Shown: positions 34,229-46,811 of the stretch, in pieces
Numbering within the stretch: the stretch's first letter is position 1
Layout: every line of letters begins with the position of its first letter
Assembly: GCF_029852145.1 (NCBI RefSeq)
Contig: NC_079976.1
Coordinates: forward strand, 15,237,104 to 15,301,103
Origin: Microplitis mediator
Taxonomy: Eukaryota > Arthropoda > Insecta > Hymenoptera > Braconidae
Direction of reading: 5' to 3'
DNA: 64,000 nt
Position numbers and translations under genes: made by a program
Notes under the pieces: model-generated
The model's database searches: none
Seen by the model: the letters and a program-made list of their open reading frames with translations, nothing else
What the model was told of the DNA's origin: nothing

Positions 34229-34490
34229 AGATTCTTGGCTGGAAGCCAGAATTTATTATAAATTATTAAAAATAGAAATCATTAAGTTCTTTATTCGTGG
34301 GTAGTCAAAATCTCCGCTTTAAAATTTATTCAATAGAATTCTCGACAGGAACGCTAGAATTCTTTCAAAAATTTGTCAGAATTAAGCACGTGGTCCGTCT
34401 GTTAAATTCTTGGCAGGGAAGCCAGAACTTATTAATTATTGATTATAAATTGAGAAAATAAAATTTCTCGGCAGGAAAGCTAGAAATCAT
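34229..34490 (+). repeat. Four iterated imperfect hairpins
   Basis: Variants of ATTCTTGGCAGGAAGCCAGAA occur at about 34230, 34336, 34409 and 34470. Each can fold (TTCTNGGC...GCNAGAA) around an AGGAA-type loop. Loops and flanks vary while the stem pattern is kept. Confidence 0.6.
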
Positions 34491-34919
34491 AATTTATAAA
34501 ACTATAAATTAAGAATTTGCTGTGTAATAATTTAAATAAAATTTAAATCATAAAATTAATTTAAGATACGATAATTATAAGACTGATAAATCAAAATCAA
34601 ATAAGGAATTAAGTGCTGTGAAATTTGTGAATAAAATTATAATTAATTAAATTAAATTGATGTCAGTTCAAATTGTAAATTGTGACAAGTAATATATTAA
34701 TGCGAAGACAATTAGTACGTGAATTAGAGAGAGATAGAATTAGACGCGAGAAATAGAGAGAGATAGCGCGAGTCACTGGCGTCACTTCAACCTCAACAAA
34801 ATCATCGCATTTTAAGTTGATGTTTGAAATTTAGAAATAAAAATTTGTCATGTCGGAAAATGAATTATAATACTTAAAAGAATAAATTCGGAGAGTCATG
34901 AAAATTATAAATTGTAATT

Positions 34920-35190
34920 GCGTGTGTGAGTTTAGTCCTGGGGACAAGTAAATAATTAATTGGTACGTGTGTGTGTGAATTTAGTCCAGTAAACAATTTA
35001 TCAATTGGGAATTGAGCTTGTGTGTGTGTGTGTGGTAAAAGGAAATCCATCCCAGGGGAATGCAATTTTTATTCATTATTCAAAGTAATAGATCCAGGGG
35101 ATCAGGCCGGTGGCCAAATTTTATTAATAAAAGTCCAGGGGACTCGCTTGTCTGTAAGAATGAAAAGTCCGGTGGACAGTTTCATATTAA
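34920..35190 (+). repeat. Iterated GTCC-NGGGGAC motifs
   Basis: Six related words: AGTCCTGGGGAC (~34932), AGTCCAGTAAAC, ATCCCAGGGGAA, ATCCAGGGGATC, GTCCAGGGGACTC, GTCCGGTGGAC (~35169). Several are perfect or near-perfect palindromes. GT microsatellites lie between them. Confidence 0.55.
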
Positions 35191-37364
35191 GTGAGTTATG
35201 TTATCTCCGACTTCGCAACTTTTTCAAACTTATGTTGAACACTCCTAAAGATTTACTGACAACTAGAGTCACTCTAATGCGTGGTAACACCCACAATGAG
35301 TATTGACTTAAATTAAGTTCCGTCAACGGGACATCTCGTACTATGTAAGATGCTGAAAAACCCCCTCTTTTCCAAACTCGGACCCCCGTGGTTGTAGCGT
35401 AAAAATTTTTCAAGAGCAAGTTATTCTACCGAGCACCGGCTTGATTTTCGGTTACCATCTAAATTAAAGTTCAGTGGAGAGTCATATACCAGGTACAGCA
35501 GTATCCTCCAAAAATTAGGGGATAATTTTATCAAGCAGAATAAAATTATCAATTCAATAAAAATATATATATACATCTACATATATATAAATAAAAAAAA
35601 AAAAGACAACAAAAAGAAAATAGTTATAACAGTGAAAAATGTATTAAAATATACATATATACATCTATATATCTATATTTGCACATCAGAGCATCAGTTA
35701 GCTCAAATAAAGCAGTTACAAAATCGCATCGCGAAGGAAAAATATAATAACAAGAAAAGAAATATAAATTTGCATAAATAAAAAGTGTCATTAGTTGTGA
35801 GTGTTTCATTAAGTGTTAACTCACATTTGTGAGTTTAATTATATCTATACGATAAAGTTTATAAAATTCAAATCTATATTTTAAATAATAGTAAAAATAA
35901 AATATTGTGCTATAAAATAAGGGTGTAAACCGCATTTGTGAGTGTAATTTTCTTTGTAGAAGGATCATAAGTAATCCAAAATGTATATCTTGAATATTAT
36001 ATTAAAACACAAAAAAGTGTAAATAAATGTTTAAAATTGAAAGTAAACTCCTTTGAAGTGTATCATCTCTATTTTTCATTAAGAAACATGAAAGGAATTT
36101 TATTTTTAGTTCCCAACTAAAATCGAATATAAAATAAACAATCAGTCCCAATAATTATTGTGTATTATTTATAAAAATAAGTTAAATAATAAGTTATCAC
36201 CCAACCCTCACTCGAAAATCGCTTGTACGAGAGATCTAGCAGCCAATCCAAGGGTCCACAGCGAGGGCACATTTCCAGGATCCAGTGATCTACTGGGAAG
36301 GAGTACTCCAGAAGACAATTAAAGAAAGAAAAAGTATCAGCGTAAAGGTAAGAAATTTATAATTGGCTTCTTTTCTTTCTCAAGTCAATAACAAATTTCC
36401 AATCAGCCTCAAAACTTAATAGGAAATAAGGACGCTATAATTCCGAAATCGTATGTATCGATTAGCATATTTTATATTCACCTACTGATAGAAATAACTC
36501 TGTTTTAATCAAATTAGATTTAAAAAAGGATCCACATCGGAATGTATCCCTAAAAATAAAATAAGGCTTAAATTAAATATTTAAGCCGAAAATTGCATTG
36601 GTTAGTCTGAACGCCTTAATCCACGCAACCGGATATTAATTAAATAATAGTCGGACGTAACAATTATAAGAGAATTAAAAGCCCGGTGGGTACAATTTTT
36701 ATGTGCTAAATAAAATGTTGATAAAAATATAAATTAATATTGTGTGTTAAATAAATTTAATCCCTTAATTTCCTCGCTCTTATTAATTCTAACGACCCTG
36801 AATTTTTATTACGAGATCTCCGGTTCTGGAAGGCCAAGTATTATCTTCCAGTGGCGCCCTTGTTAATAACAGTTAATAAAGGGACCAAACTTGGCATGGT
36901 TGAGATACACCCTATTATAAATTATCTTCAATACTCAAAATCCTCGTAGGTTTTCACATTTAATCATCTCTAATTATCAAAAGATTATTTATTATTTCAC
37001 GATTAAAAACGATTCATGACGATTAAAAATTTTTAATTGACATCAATCCTTCTTAATCGTAAAATAATATTACAATTTCTGGTCCCGCATGAGAATGAAA
37101 AACGATTAAAAATTTCAATCATTTTAAATTTTCTTTAACTATCAATTGATGATTCATGAGTATTTCAAACTTTCAAAACAGTTTTAATCATCATTAATCG
37201 TATATTTTAATCAAGATCTTGAAACGGTAATTATGTTTTCTTAGTTTGAGAATAATCAATTTTCATAGCGGGAAGTTAAAAATCAGACCGATACTTTGGT
37301 ATAGAGGCTGTTTAAAGTTTAGTTAGTGTATTCTACTTTAACATTGTCATGTTTTTGATTAATT
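35191..37364. other. AT-rich region, possible retroelement leader
   Basis: No gene supported. TGGCGCCC at 36852-36859 could be the start of a tRNA-Lys primer site, but only 8 bases match. Another LTR-like end (CGGACGTAACA) lies at 36652-36662. A family A scrap (AGCGGGAAGTT) is at about 37268. Confidence 0.3.
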
Positions 37365-38072
37365 GATGAATATCTTACTCGCCTGAAACCTCTAGCAGTA
37401 ACCATTGATAAAATGCGAGGGGAAAAATTATGTTCTTATGGATATTTACTTCCAACTCTTATAACTGTAAGGAATCAGCTAGAGAGTTGCCAAAAATTTA
37501 ACCTCACTTCATGTAAAAAATTACCGTTCTTCTTAACGGATTACACAAACGCTTCAAATGTTTCTTTAATGTCACAAATGAAGGTCAAATCAGTGCTGTG
37601 GCTGCAGCATCACATCTAAAATTTAAGCTAAAGAGGTTAAAATATTCAAGTACGGTAGCTCAAAATAATGTAATATTGGCGATTAAAGGAGGTCTCACTG
37701 CTGTCCCAGAAACTTCTCATCAGCAGGACTCGACTGATCAAAATGATATTGATGATTATTGCGATTTTAACTAACCAGCAGAAGCAGAATGTATTGCTGA
37801 TCATACTTTTGGGACTAGTGATCCAGAAATATTATTTCAAAAATTAAAGTCCGAGCCCTGTACTGACTTACAATTACTAAATAGTTATCTTGTCAAAAAA
37901 AATATTTTTTTTTTAATTTAACACTCCACTTTCATCATCAGCCACAGTCGAGAGACCTTTTAGTTATGCGACCATGTTTTCTCTTCCTAAGTATAATGAA
38001 TTGACTGATAAAAATTTTGAATTAAGGGTACTCACAAAATGTAATGCAAGCGCAAATAATAATACTACTTGA
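37365..38072 (+). pseudogene. hAT transposase C-terminal remnant
   Basis: Decayed end of a hAT-superfamily transposase. Visible pieces: MRGEKLCSYGYLLPTL (~37413), AVAAASHLKFKLKRL (~37595, other frame), a DIDDYCDF acidic stretch (~37750), a DLQLLNSYLVKK segment (~37865), and the dimerisation motif S-S-A-T-V-E-R-P-F-S followed by P-K-Y-N-E-L and N-F-E-L (37920-38072), ending in TGA. Several frameshifts separate the pieces and a stop follows the acidic stretch. The N-terminal BED finger and DDE domain are not in the window nearby, and no 8-bp duplication or terminal repeats were found. Confidence 0.75.
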
Positions 38073-38098
38073 TATGAATTAATACATGAAAACTAATA

Positions 38099-39050
38099 AC
38101 ACCGGCACACAAAAAAAAAAAAAAGTTCTCTGTACTTTTGACGGGACCGATTTATTCCCATGTATTTTGACCCGCTGAATCCGAATCCGAGGTCCGTTTA
38201 ACCCGTACACCCTCAGATTTTTTGAAAACTTTAAAAAACCTCAAAAATACACAAAAATCGACCGTTTTTTAGATTTATAAATTTTTTTAACCCTAACTAA
38301 GCATGATTTTTATGTATTTCGGTCCTCCACATACTAACCTGAAGTTTATTTAAAACATTAGCCATTTAAAGTCTGAGTAAATTCCAAAAAACCCCAAGAA
38401 ATTGCAAAAAAGCAAAAAAATTCTTAGTATTGTGATGAAAAAAATTATATAGGGCTAAATAAATAATTATTTTCATGTATGTTTATCTGTCACATATAAT
38501 TCTCGAACATTCATGGCTCAGACATCTCTGAAATTTTAAATAAATGGCAAAAATTCCCAAAAAATCGAAAAAAATAAAATTTGGTATAACAAAAATCAAT
38601 TTTTAAATCGAAATAAACAAAAGAAATCATATTGTTCGATCTGTGATATATATATAAAAAATATTTTGGCCTAAAACATAAAAAAATTTTAATATGCTTC
38701 AAAAAATTTTTTTCATCATAACACTAAGAATTTTTTTGCTTTTTTGCAATTTTTTGGGGTTTTTTGGAATTTACTCAGACTTTAAATAGCTAATGTTTTA
38801 AATAAACTTCAGGTTAGTATGTGGAGGACCGAAATACATAAAAATCATGCTTAGTTAGGGTTAAAAAAATTTATAAATTAAAAAAACGGTCGATTTTTGT
38901 GTATTTTTGAGGTTTTTTAAAGTTTTCTAAAAATCTGAGTGTGTACGGGTTAAACGGACCTCGGATTCGGATTCAGCGGGTCAAGATACGTGGGAATAAA
39001 TCAGTCCCGTCAAAAGTACAGAGAATTTATTTTTTTTTGTGTGCCGGTGT
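38099..39050. mobile_element. Fold-back element family D (952-bp palindrome)
   Basis: ACACCGGCACACAAAAAA at the left is mirrored at the right, with near-perfect complementary arms of ~450 bp (e.g. TTAACCCGTACAC on the left, GTGTACGGGTTAA on the right) meeting near 38575. No ORF. It sits directly after the hAT remnant's stop. Confidence 0.85.
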
Positions 39051-40011
39051 AATTTATCATTTCCTATATTTTCTATATTTTCTAGATTAATCATTTTCGG
39101 AACACGTGACATTATAGTGTGTGACAATCACCGATATTTCTACAAATTGAAAATATGTTTCCCACTAAATATTTATTTCACGAAAAATAACAATTTTATC
39201 GGTCACATATTACTCATTTTTTTAACAATTGGTACTATATTGTTGGAAAATTATAAATTTTTAAAATAATCAATACTTTGTTTTCAACAATTACCAATTA
39301 CAAAAAAAATAGTAATTTTACAGGCCACCAATTACTCATTTTTTAAAATGATTGTTCCTATATTTTTCGACAATTGCCGATTTTTGAAAATATTTTTATT
39401 TTATTCGTCACCAAATTGCTCATTATAAAGATAATTGTTTTTATATTTTCCAACAATTATCGATTTTCTCGAAAATTGATATTTTATTGGTCATCAATTA
39501 CTCAGTTTCGAGAAATTGATACTTGGTTTTTTAACAATTGCCAATTTATTAGAAATTCGGATTTGATCAAAAAACAATTACTCGTTTTTCGAAAATTCAT
39601 CATTTTATTGCTCAACAATACAAAATTGTTGAAAACTAGAGATTCGTTTGTCTAATATTTTTAATTTATCTAAAATTGTATTTTGATTTTTCAATCATTT
39701 TTAAATATTAAGAAAATTGACAATCTTCCATCAATTATTTGCAATACATATTAAAATAATACTCGACTTCCGAAAATTACAATTTTCTAGACTAATTGAA
39801 AATTAGGAAATAAAATCTTTTTTTGCCGATGTTTGACAGGAATATAAAATTTTGTGTTATGGAATACAAAAATTTTTTTGGGCTTAAGAACACTTTTTCT
39901 AGCCGTAAAAAATTTTCGTTTTCAATTCATTCTGCAAAAAAATTCTTAAGGCAAGCCAAAATTTTCTTGGGGTGAGTAAAACTTTTTTGCGCTTAATCCA
40001 TTTTTTCTGTG
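39051..40011 (+). repeat. Degenerate ATT-rich tandem repeat / truncated family E element
   Basis: Words such as CAATTACTCATTTT and CAACAATTACC recur about every 80 bases from 39100 to 39650. The stretch ends ...TTTTTTCTGTG followed by TA at 40012-40013, matching the right end of the fold-back at 49130-53261. The left end is missing. Confidence 0.45.
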
Positions 40012-40062
40012 TACTCATGTAAATAAGATCACTTAAAATACCAAGCTTTGTTCATTTTAACA

Positions 40063-41531
40063 CACTAATGCAAAAAATTGAAGGAGCAGATAAATATCAT
40101 AAATTTTTTAGTGATTTTTGAAAGGCTGTAACTTGGTAAAAAATAATCGTATCGAGATTTTTAAAATAGCATTTTATAGCTTTTAATCTCTTGTTTTGGT
40201 GCATTTTTTTCAAATTTTTTAAAAGCTCCGGTTATTGTGCTAACATGAGAAATACCGCGAGACAGAAATTTAAGAATTTTTTTTTCCGAAGAGCCCACGG
40301 ACCGCGGAAAAATTCTTTCAACTAAACGAATGCATTGCTCGTTTAGAAAATTTATTCAGCTTCAATTTGGTATTTTTTTTAACCTCGTAGGACGATTTGT
40401 CGCATAGATATCAGCCTTCAAACAAAAAATGATTTTTTTGGCTTTGATCTTCGATATTTCAGGTACCTATGATTGCACAAAAATTTAAAGGGCGGCATTG
40501 AAAACTTAAATAAATTCCCTACAAGACCCTGTCATCATTTTTTGAAAAAAAATTTTTTTTATTTTTAACATCCATTAAAAGTAAGTAAAAGTAATGACAA
40601 AAAAAAATAAAAAATTTCCAAAAAATGTTAAAAAAAATCGAAGAAAAAAAAAATCGGAACTTTTTCTTCGTGTTCGAAATTTTTTGGAAATATTTTATTT
40701 TTTTTTGTCATTTCCTTGCATTTGCTGAGTCACCTACGCAAAAATTTGAGAAAAGTCGAAAAAAAATAATTTTTTCGTTTGGATTATGATTACACAATTA
40801 AAGTAACAAAACTTGTTCCTTTAATTGTTTAGCAAAACTTGAATCGATGATTCCCAAAAAACGGTTTGATAGATCAATTTAAAAATTCACAGGGGTCTTG
40901 GGGGTACATTAAGCTAAAAGAGTCCCTGGCAACATTATTTTTATTATCGATATTTGCAGAGTAGCGGTTGATTTACTAAAAAACCACAATAAGTCATTTT
41001 TTTGTACTTACTTTTAATGGATGTTAAAAATAAAAAAAAATTTTTTTTTCATAAAATAATGGCAGGGTCTTGTAGGGAATTTATTCAAGTTTTCATGCCG
41101 CCTTTTAACTATTTGTGCGATCATAGGTACCTGAAATATCGACGATCAAAGCCAAAAGGATCATTTTTTGTTTGAAGGCTGATATCTATGCGACAAATTG
41201 TCCTACGAGGTTAAAAAAAATACCAAATTGAAGCTGAATAAATTTGCTAAACGAGCAATGCATTCGTTTAGTTGAAAGAATTTTTTCGCGGTCCGTGGGC
41301 TCTTCGGAAAAAAAAAATTCTTAAATTTCTGTCTCGCGGTATTTCTTATGTTTGCACAATAATCGGAGCTCTTAAAAAATTTGAAAAAAATGAACTAAAA
41401 CAAGAAATTTTAAGCTATAAAATTATTTTTTAAAAATCACGATACGATTATTTTTCACCAAGTCACAGCCTTCCAAACATCACTAAAAAATTTATCAAAT
41501 TTTCCTGCTCCTTCAATTTTTTGCATTAGTG
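40063..41531. mobile_element. Fold-back element family B, copy 2
   Basis: CACTAATGCAAAAAATTGAA at the left is mirrored at the right, followed by TA. Arms ~680 bp, centre near 40800. Shared with copy 1: the 'tttttagtgatttttg' and 'aggctgta' blocks near the ends and the CTTGTTCCTTTAATTGTTT block near the centre. The 90-codon frame of copy 1 is not open here. Confidence 0.85.
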
Positions 41532-41703
41532 TATTTTAATTACATCTTTTAGGGAAGATAATTATCAAAAATACTAAGAAAATAAGAAAATATGATGGAT
41601 ACAGAGATTTGGAAACTAAGAAAAAAATATATCAATGGTGAGAAAATCATGAAATCATAGTGGAAGCTACGAGGAAATACCCAGCTACCACGGTAAAAAC
41701 TTC
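41532..41703. other. Short spacer
   Basis: AT-rich, no feature, directly before the LTR. Confidence 0.4.
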
Positions 41704-43058
41704 TGTAATGGGTGCATTTATTACATTAAATTGCATTGGTGGTCTCAATGTAATAAGTGTCCCACACATGTGCAAAACTTGAGGTGTTTTGCAAACCTGT
41801 CTAGCTGAACTCAGTACCTCAGGACGAAGATAAACCCCGTACTGGACCACACAGTATTAAAATTAGAAGAGAGAAATCTTGTACCTAACTTATTAGGAAG
41901 GTTGTGATAAATTAATTTAATACGTTAAATTTAAATATAAAAACAATGGCATTCATTTGAATGAAGCCGCTTTAAAAATAATTGATGAAATATAAACAAT
42001 AACCAAAATGAATGATGAAACTGACTCGACTAAATTAACAAAACTGACTCGACTACTTTTACTAACAACAATTTGACTCGACTAGTTTTACTAAATAACG
42101 ACTCCTCAATTTATGGGATATTATTCAACAAATAAAATAGTTAACCCGACAATAAACAAAACGAGTTTACTTACTCCAACAATCTCCAACCTTAACCAGT
42201 CTTTCATTCCATCGATCCTTTTCCTCCAAGACCAAAACCATAACCAGTCCTCCCTTTCAAGTCCACCAAACCACTCCAATCCTTTCCAATCAACCAGGTC
42301 CAATCCACAATAAATATTATATAATTAACCAGTTTAAATAAACTCAATTAACTTGAATAATTACCCAAAACTCCCTCTAAAAAAATCGGCGTCCATATTA
42401 TTTAAAATAAATTAAAGTACCATTTAACCCTTTTTTCTTGACAGTCCCCGGATCACCAAGATACGTGACGTCAGCATCTCTGACATGTGTCTGACGTACA
42501 CAAGTCTGAGGAAGATCATCTCTGACCTGGGCCGCCATTCACATGTCAGAGGAATAGACATCTCGCACCTTGCGAAATATCCCCAAAACCCACCTTATCC
42601 TCAAACCTAAACTTAAACCTTTTACCTAAACCTAACCAAATTTCCCCTTGTACCCGGTTCGCCACTCCAATAACAGAGTGTCATCGCTGATATGTGTCCC
42701 TGACACATATCTAGGGTATGGACATTTTGCACCGCGCAAAAATGCCCAACGTACCATTTTGATTCCCCCATCATCCCCTACATATGCACTGCGCATAGAT
42801 CGGAGGCATGGCCATCCGCCCTTGCGTGACATCCAACTAATTAAAACCTTTCATTTATGACAGACCATTGACTAGAAAATATCACAGTATTTACGACTAG
42901 ATTACAACTCTCCCAATAATTAAATTACCCGGATAAATTTTAATAACATAAAATTACTCAATAAATTGACAATAAGATAAAAAGTACTCAGTTTGATAAA
43001 ATGTAATTTAAACTAACGACTCTACTATTGACGTGCTTGTCTTTGCGTTTTCCTGCCA
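41704..43058 (-). repeat. 3' LTR of the minus-strand element
   Basis: Plus strand starts TGTAATGGGTGC. The other end is set at CCTGCCA (43058) because the minus strand then reads a purine tract CTGAGGGAGGGGCCG just before TGGCAGG. That end is inferred. It contains repeated CTCTGACATGTG-type words around 42470-42560 and 42690-42715. Confidence 0.5.
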
Positions 43059-43599
43059 AATCGGCCCCTCCCTCAGTCTGCGAAGACAATTTTCCCAAAC
43101 AGAAGCGGGCCAATTTCTGAATCAGGAGGAGGTGCACACGAAGCAAAATAAAATGGGTTATAGTTACTTGAAAGACAACCATTGTTTAAATTGCAGAAAA
43201 GACGGACTGCCTCGACGATAGACAGTTTGCTTAAGCTTGACTGGGTTCTTGACGAAAATTATACTTGTTTCCGCGAAGATAAGTGCAATGATAGAACGCA
43301 TGACCAGAATTATGACGCGTAGTTAATATACGTAGAGTCGATGAAAGTAACTGCGAACAGTAACGCTGTACGGTTCCTTGGGCGCAGAAGTGGCACTGAA
43401 TAAATCGCTGACTGAAGACAAACACTTGTGGACGCCATTTTGTTGTTTAAGCTGCGCGAGGAGTAATTGAAATTAAGTGTACGGGGTAGAAGATGAAAAC
43501 GATGTTGTCTACCACGGACCTGGACATTGTACCGAGGGCGGGGCAGAAGTCTGCCCTTTTCCACTACGTTTTCTCTCCATCTTATTTCTCACGTATCTT

Positions 43600-44240
43600 C
43601 TCAATTAACGACAGTGCTTACCATCACTTGAGGACTTTTCAGCGCCGTAAGCCTTGCTGCATTCATCCAAGGACACCGTAGCTTCCTGAACAGCAGACAA
43701 TAATCCTTCGTAACCAAAAATAGGATGAAAATAACCAAGTGTACGAATATCATCATAGAGATGGTTACGTATACTTTTTACCTGTTTGCATCCGGATGGT
43801 TAATTATGCATAAAAAGATATCGCTGCTACATACGTAAAATAAAATTGCAGCTACTTTCACCCTCGTTTGGTTTAATCTGGTCAATTTAAATTGAAATCT
43901 GCTGGTCTGATTTACCTGAGCCAAAGGCTCAACAAAATTCTATTTCAAATTGCTCATAAATCCTCCAACGTGTAAAATTTTAGTCGTACCAACGCAATAC
44001 TCAATTCTGCAATAAATAGCTAATGAGATATAATATTTATGTATCTGACCATTCCTCCTGAAAAGCTCTGACTTCAACAGTTGTTATAAAATCATTAGTC
44101 GACAAACCGCCTTGTGGCAAGCGTAAAGACTATATATTTAACTGAGAGTGTATTTCTTCCCACCTTGTAGATGGTCCGAAACCTCTACATGGTATATTTT
44201 GTCTATTATAAAATGCTTGTTGATCATTAAAGCCAGAATT
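43600..44240 (-). pseudogene. Decayed gag-like coding remnants
   Basis: On the minus strand a coherent run (about 43797 to 43605) reads through RTLGYFHPIFGYEGLLSA with coding-like composition. Another (about 44235 to 44040) carries RQNIPCRGFGPSTRWEE before a stop and continues afterwards. They lie between the Asn-rich gag start and the 3' LTR, so a Gag origin is likely, but I recognise no domain. Confidence 0.4.
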
Positions 44241-44537
44241 TCAATGAGAGAGGTCATCAAAATTATCAAAACCCATTTGTATATCCAGATCATCTCTACT
44301 TGGGTCGCCTAAACAACCCAGAGGAGGTATCTGAATATTTCCCAAGCCCGATAGTATGTTGGGAGGTGTTCTTTTTCCCAATGATCCAAGTTTATCCCTC
44401 TCCCCCCACCAGCACCATGATTCGATAGAATCATAGGGTTGCGAAAAGATTGTGCTAAACTTGGACATTTGTATGCCCCATGAGAAGTTCCTAGAACGTC
44501 CGGGTCAAGAACAGCAGGCAGACGATCATGTACATTA
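44241..44537 (-). pseudogene. Gag-like remnant interrupted by fold-back element
   Basis: Minus-strand frames here (GNIQIPPLGCLGDPSRDD-type sequence) continue the gag-like region beyond the fold-back insertion. At least one frame change separates two overlapping frames (44309-44557 and 44241-44468). Confidence 0.4.
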
Positions 44538-45576
44538 GACTGATTCAAAAAAATCAACTAATTTTTTTTTTCTTCATTATATCGAAAATATTGTTGAAAA
44601 TGACGAAAAAAAAAATACTGTGGAACTTTGAGCTCTTAATATTAATATAAACAACTGCCGCATCCCAATTTTCTATTTCCCGTTTAAATAACATAGGGAA
44701 ATTGATTTTTTAAGCTTTGGAATTTTGTAGCTCACGGTAGGACCAATACTTTTGAATGTTCAAGACATAATCTCATGGGAAATTTAACGCTCTACAAAAA
44801 AGGTCTCTTATAATTTTTTGATATTTTTATTTCTTCGAAAGTAATTCGAAGTTAAAGTTAGATTGACGATAAATTTTCACATAATTTAAAATTTTTGTCG
44901 CAACCATCAACTTTATCCGAAAATTTTAGAGGACATTTTTTGTAGAGCATTTTATTTCCTACAACTTATTTGAGAGAAAATTTTCGATAGTTCACTTAAG
45001 TCGTATGTTATTTGCAATTAACTGAAAATTTTCTTAAATAATCTAGTTTTGTTGCTTAAAGTTAATAATATTAAATTTTCAATTAATTGCAAATAACTTA
45101 CGACTTATGAGAAATATCGAGAATTTTCTTTGAGATAAGTTGTAGGAAATGAAATGCTCTACAAAAAACGTCCTCTAAAATTTTCGGATAAAGTTGATGT
45201 TTGCGTCAAAAAATTTAAAAAATGTAAAAATTTATCGTCAATCTAACTTTAACTTCGAATAACTTTTGAAGAAATAAAAATATCGAAAAGTTATAAATGA
45301 CCTTTTTTGTAGAGCGTCAAATTTCCCATAAGAATATGTTTCGAACATTTAAAAGTATTGGTCCCACCGAGAGCTACAAAATTCCAAAGCTTTAAAAATA
45401 AATTTTCCAATGTTATTTAAACGGGAAATAGAAAATCGCGATGTGGCAGTTGTTTATATTAATATTAAGAGCTCAAACTTTTACAGTATTTTTTTTACGT
45501 CATTTCCAACAATATTTTCGATATAAAGAAGAAAAAAAAAATTAGTCGATTTTTTTGAATCAGTCTAATGTACATG
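44527..45576. mobile_element. TA-type fold-back element family C, complete
   Basis: GACTGATTCAAAAAAATC after TA at the left (44538) is mirrored at the right (45565, followed by TA). The complementarity even extends outward through CATGTACAT on both sides, giving outer limits 44527-45576. Arms ~500 bp, centre near 45050. It shares the GAGCTCTTAATATTAA block with 21313 and 63642. It is inserted in the gag region. Confidence 0.85.
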
Positions 45577-46074
45577 TAATAAATTTTGATTTTGATTTTG
45601 TAAATTATCTAAATTATTTCGTGAATTAGTATTATTAATGTAATTATCAGTTCTGTTGTTAACTAAATTTCTTTGTTGAACCATATTTTGAAATAAATTA
45701 TTTTGAGGTAAAACCGGATTATGTGACGCTAAGTTATTATTTGATGCTAAGGGATTATTTGAATTATCTTGAGCCGGGTTATTGACATCATTTGAATTAT
45801 TTTGAGCTGGATTATTATTGTTATTTACTGAATTATTTTGAACTGCATTATTGTTATTGTTTACCTCATTATTATTAAGATTATTATGATTGTTGTGTTT
45901 ATGAACATCTAACCGAGCTTGCTCCAGAACCATCAGCCGTTCTAGGGCTTCGGTTAGTCTCCCTACTTGAGCATTTACGTCTATTTGATTTTGAGTCCTA
46001 ATTAAACCGGACAATTTTCGACCCGAGCTCGAAATTTGTATTTGATTATTCGTTACCAAATTATCGATTCTCAC
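45565..46074 (-). pseudogene. gag: Asn-rich Gag N-terminal region
   Basis: A 169-codon open frame starting at 46074, about 720 bases downstream of the primer site on the minus strand, where gag should begin. It has a helical, possibly coiled segment (QVGRLTEALERLMVLEQARL) followed by a low-complexity Asn/Gln tract made of AAT/AAC repeats. It runs into the fold-back element at 45565, so the original protein is cut. It would form the structural core of the retroelement particle. Assignment is from position and composition; no capsid or zinc-knuckle motif is visible. Confidence 0.5.
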
Positions 46075-46797
46075 CCCGACTTAAGCCAGAGGAAAAAGCG
46101 AAACTAGCTCTCGTATTCGACCGAGATTCGAATTGAATTATTTTGCAAACTTCTAGCTGGCGTTATTACAACTTACGGGACTAATGAAGTTACTGTGCTC
46201 GTTGCGCTAGTAGTTGTCGTGATACTAATAACAGTGGCGTAAGCGGATGGGGACAGTGTTATACACGCCCCGCACCCCGCTGTGCCGTAAGCGGCTCGGC
46301 ATTGGGAACACTCGCCTCAACTACGACTATGTCGTCGTTGTTACGGCTTCCTCAGCCCGCGCAACGCTTGCTGTTTGAAAACGAGTCGCCATTTTGTGTA
46401 CACCGGTACTTGTTCACGTAAACAAGGGATTCAAATCTATTTTCAGAAATGAGCCTCCGAGACAAAGCTGACGTCAATTAAAATAAATTTTCCGGAACGA
46501 TTAAGTTTTTAACGTAAAGTAAAATTTACTGGAATAAAATAAATATGAAATAAATAAATAATAAATTCAAAATAATAAATAAATACAATGGAATATATCC
46601 ATAAATGAACCCTAAAGTTAAGCCTATTTCCCTCTTTATTTATGTAAAATTACCACAGACCTTCCATCCTCCAAACCTACTCCGACCAACGCTCACACCG
46701 CGTTCCGAAGCTAACTATTTTTTCCGAAATTTTACAACCTCCCAAAAGTTTTGGTATAAAAAATCTCTCTCAATTTTCGGTTTTTAACTAAAAATTT
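46075..46797 (-). other. Leader between primer site and gag
   Basis: No ORF supported. A GC-rich patch (46200-46400) in the leader could be a packaging or structured region. Confidence 0.4.
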
Positions 46798-46810
46798 ACG
46801 TTGGGCGCCA
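46798..46810 (-). other. Primer-binding site, tRNA-Lys
   Basis: Minus strand reads TGGCGCCCAACGT, complementary to the 3' end of insect tRNA-Lys(CUU) (ACGTTGGGCG plus CCA), one base from the LTR. Confidence 0.85.
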
Positions 46811-46811
46811 A

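Noticed and set aside
34874..35419. ORFs of 63-94 codons on both strands
   Set aside because: Overlap GT microsatellites and GTCC palindromes; no domain and no conservation evidence.
39051..40011. CRISPR-like spaced repeats
   Set aside because: Repeats are degenerate, AT-rich and continuous, with no constant repeat or unique spacers; the genome is eukaryotic.
42595..42640. Possible telomeric (CCTAA)n
   Set aside because: Words like CCTAAAC occur but without a regular 5-base period.
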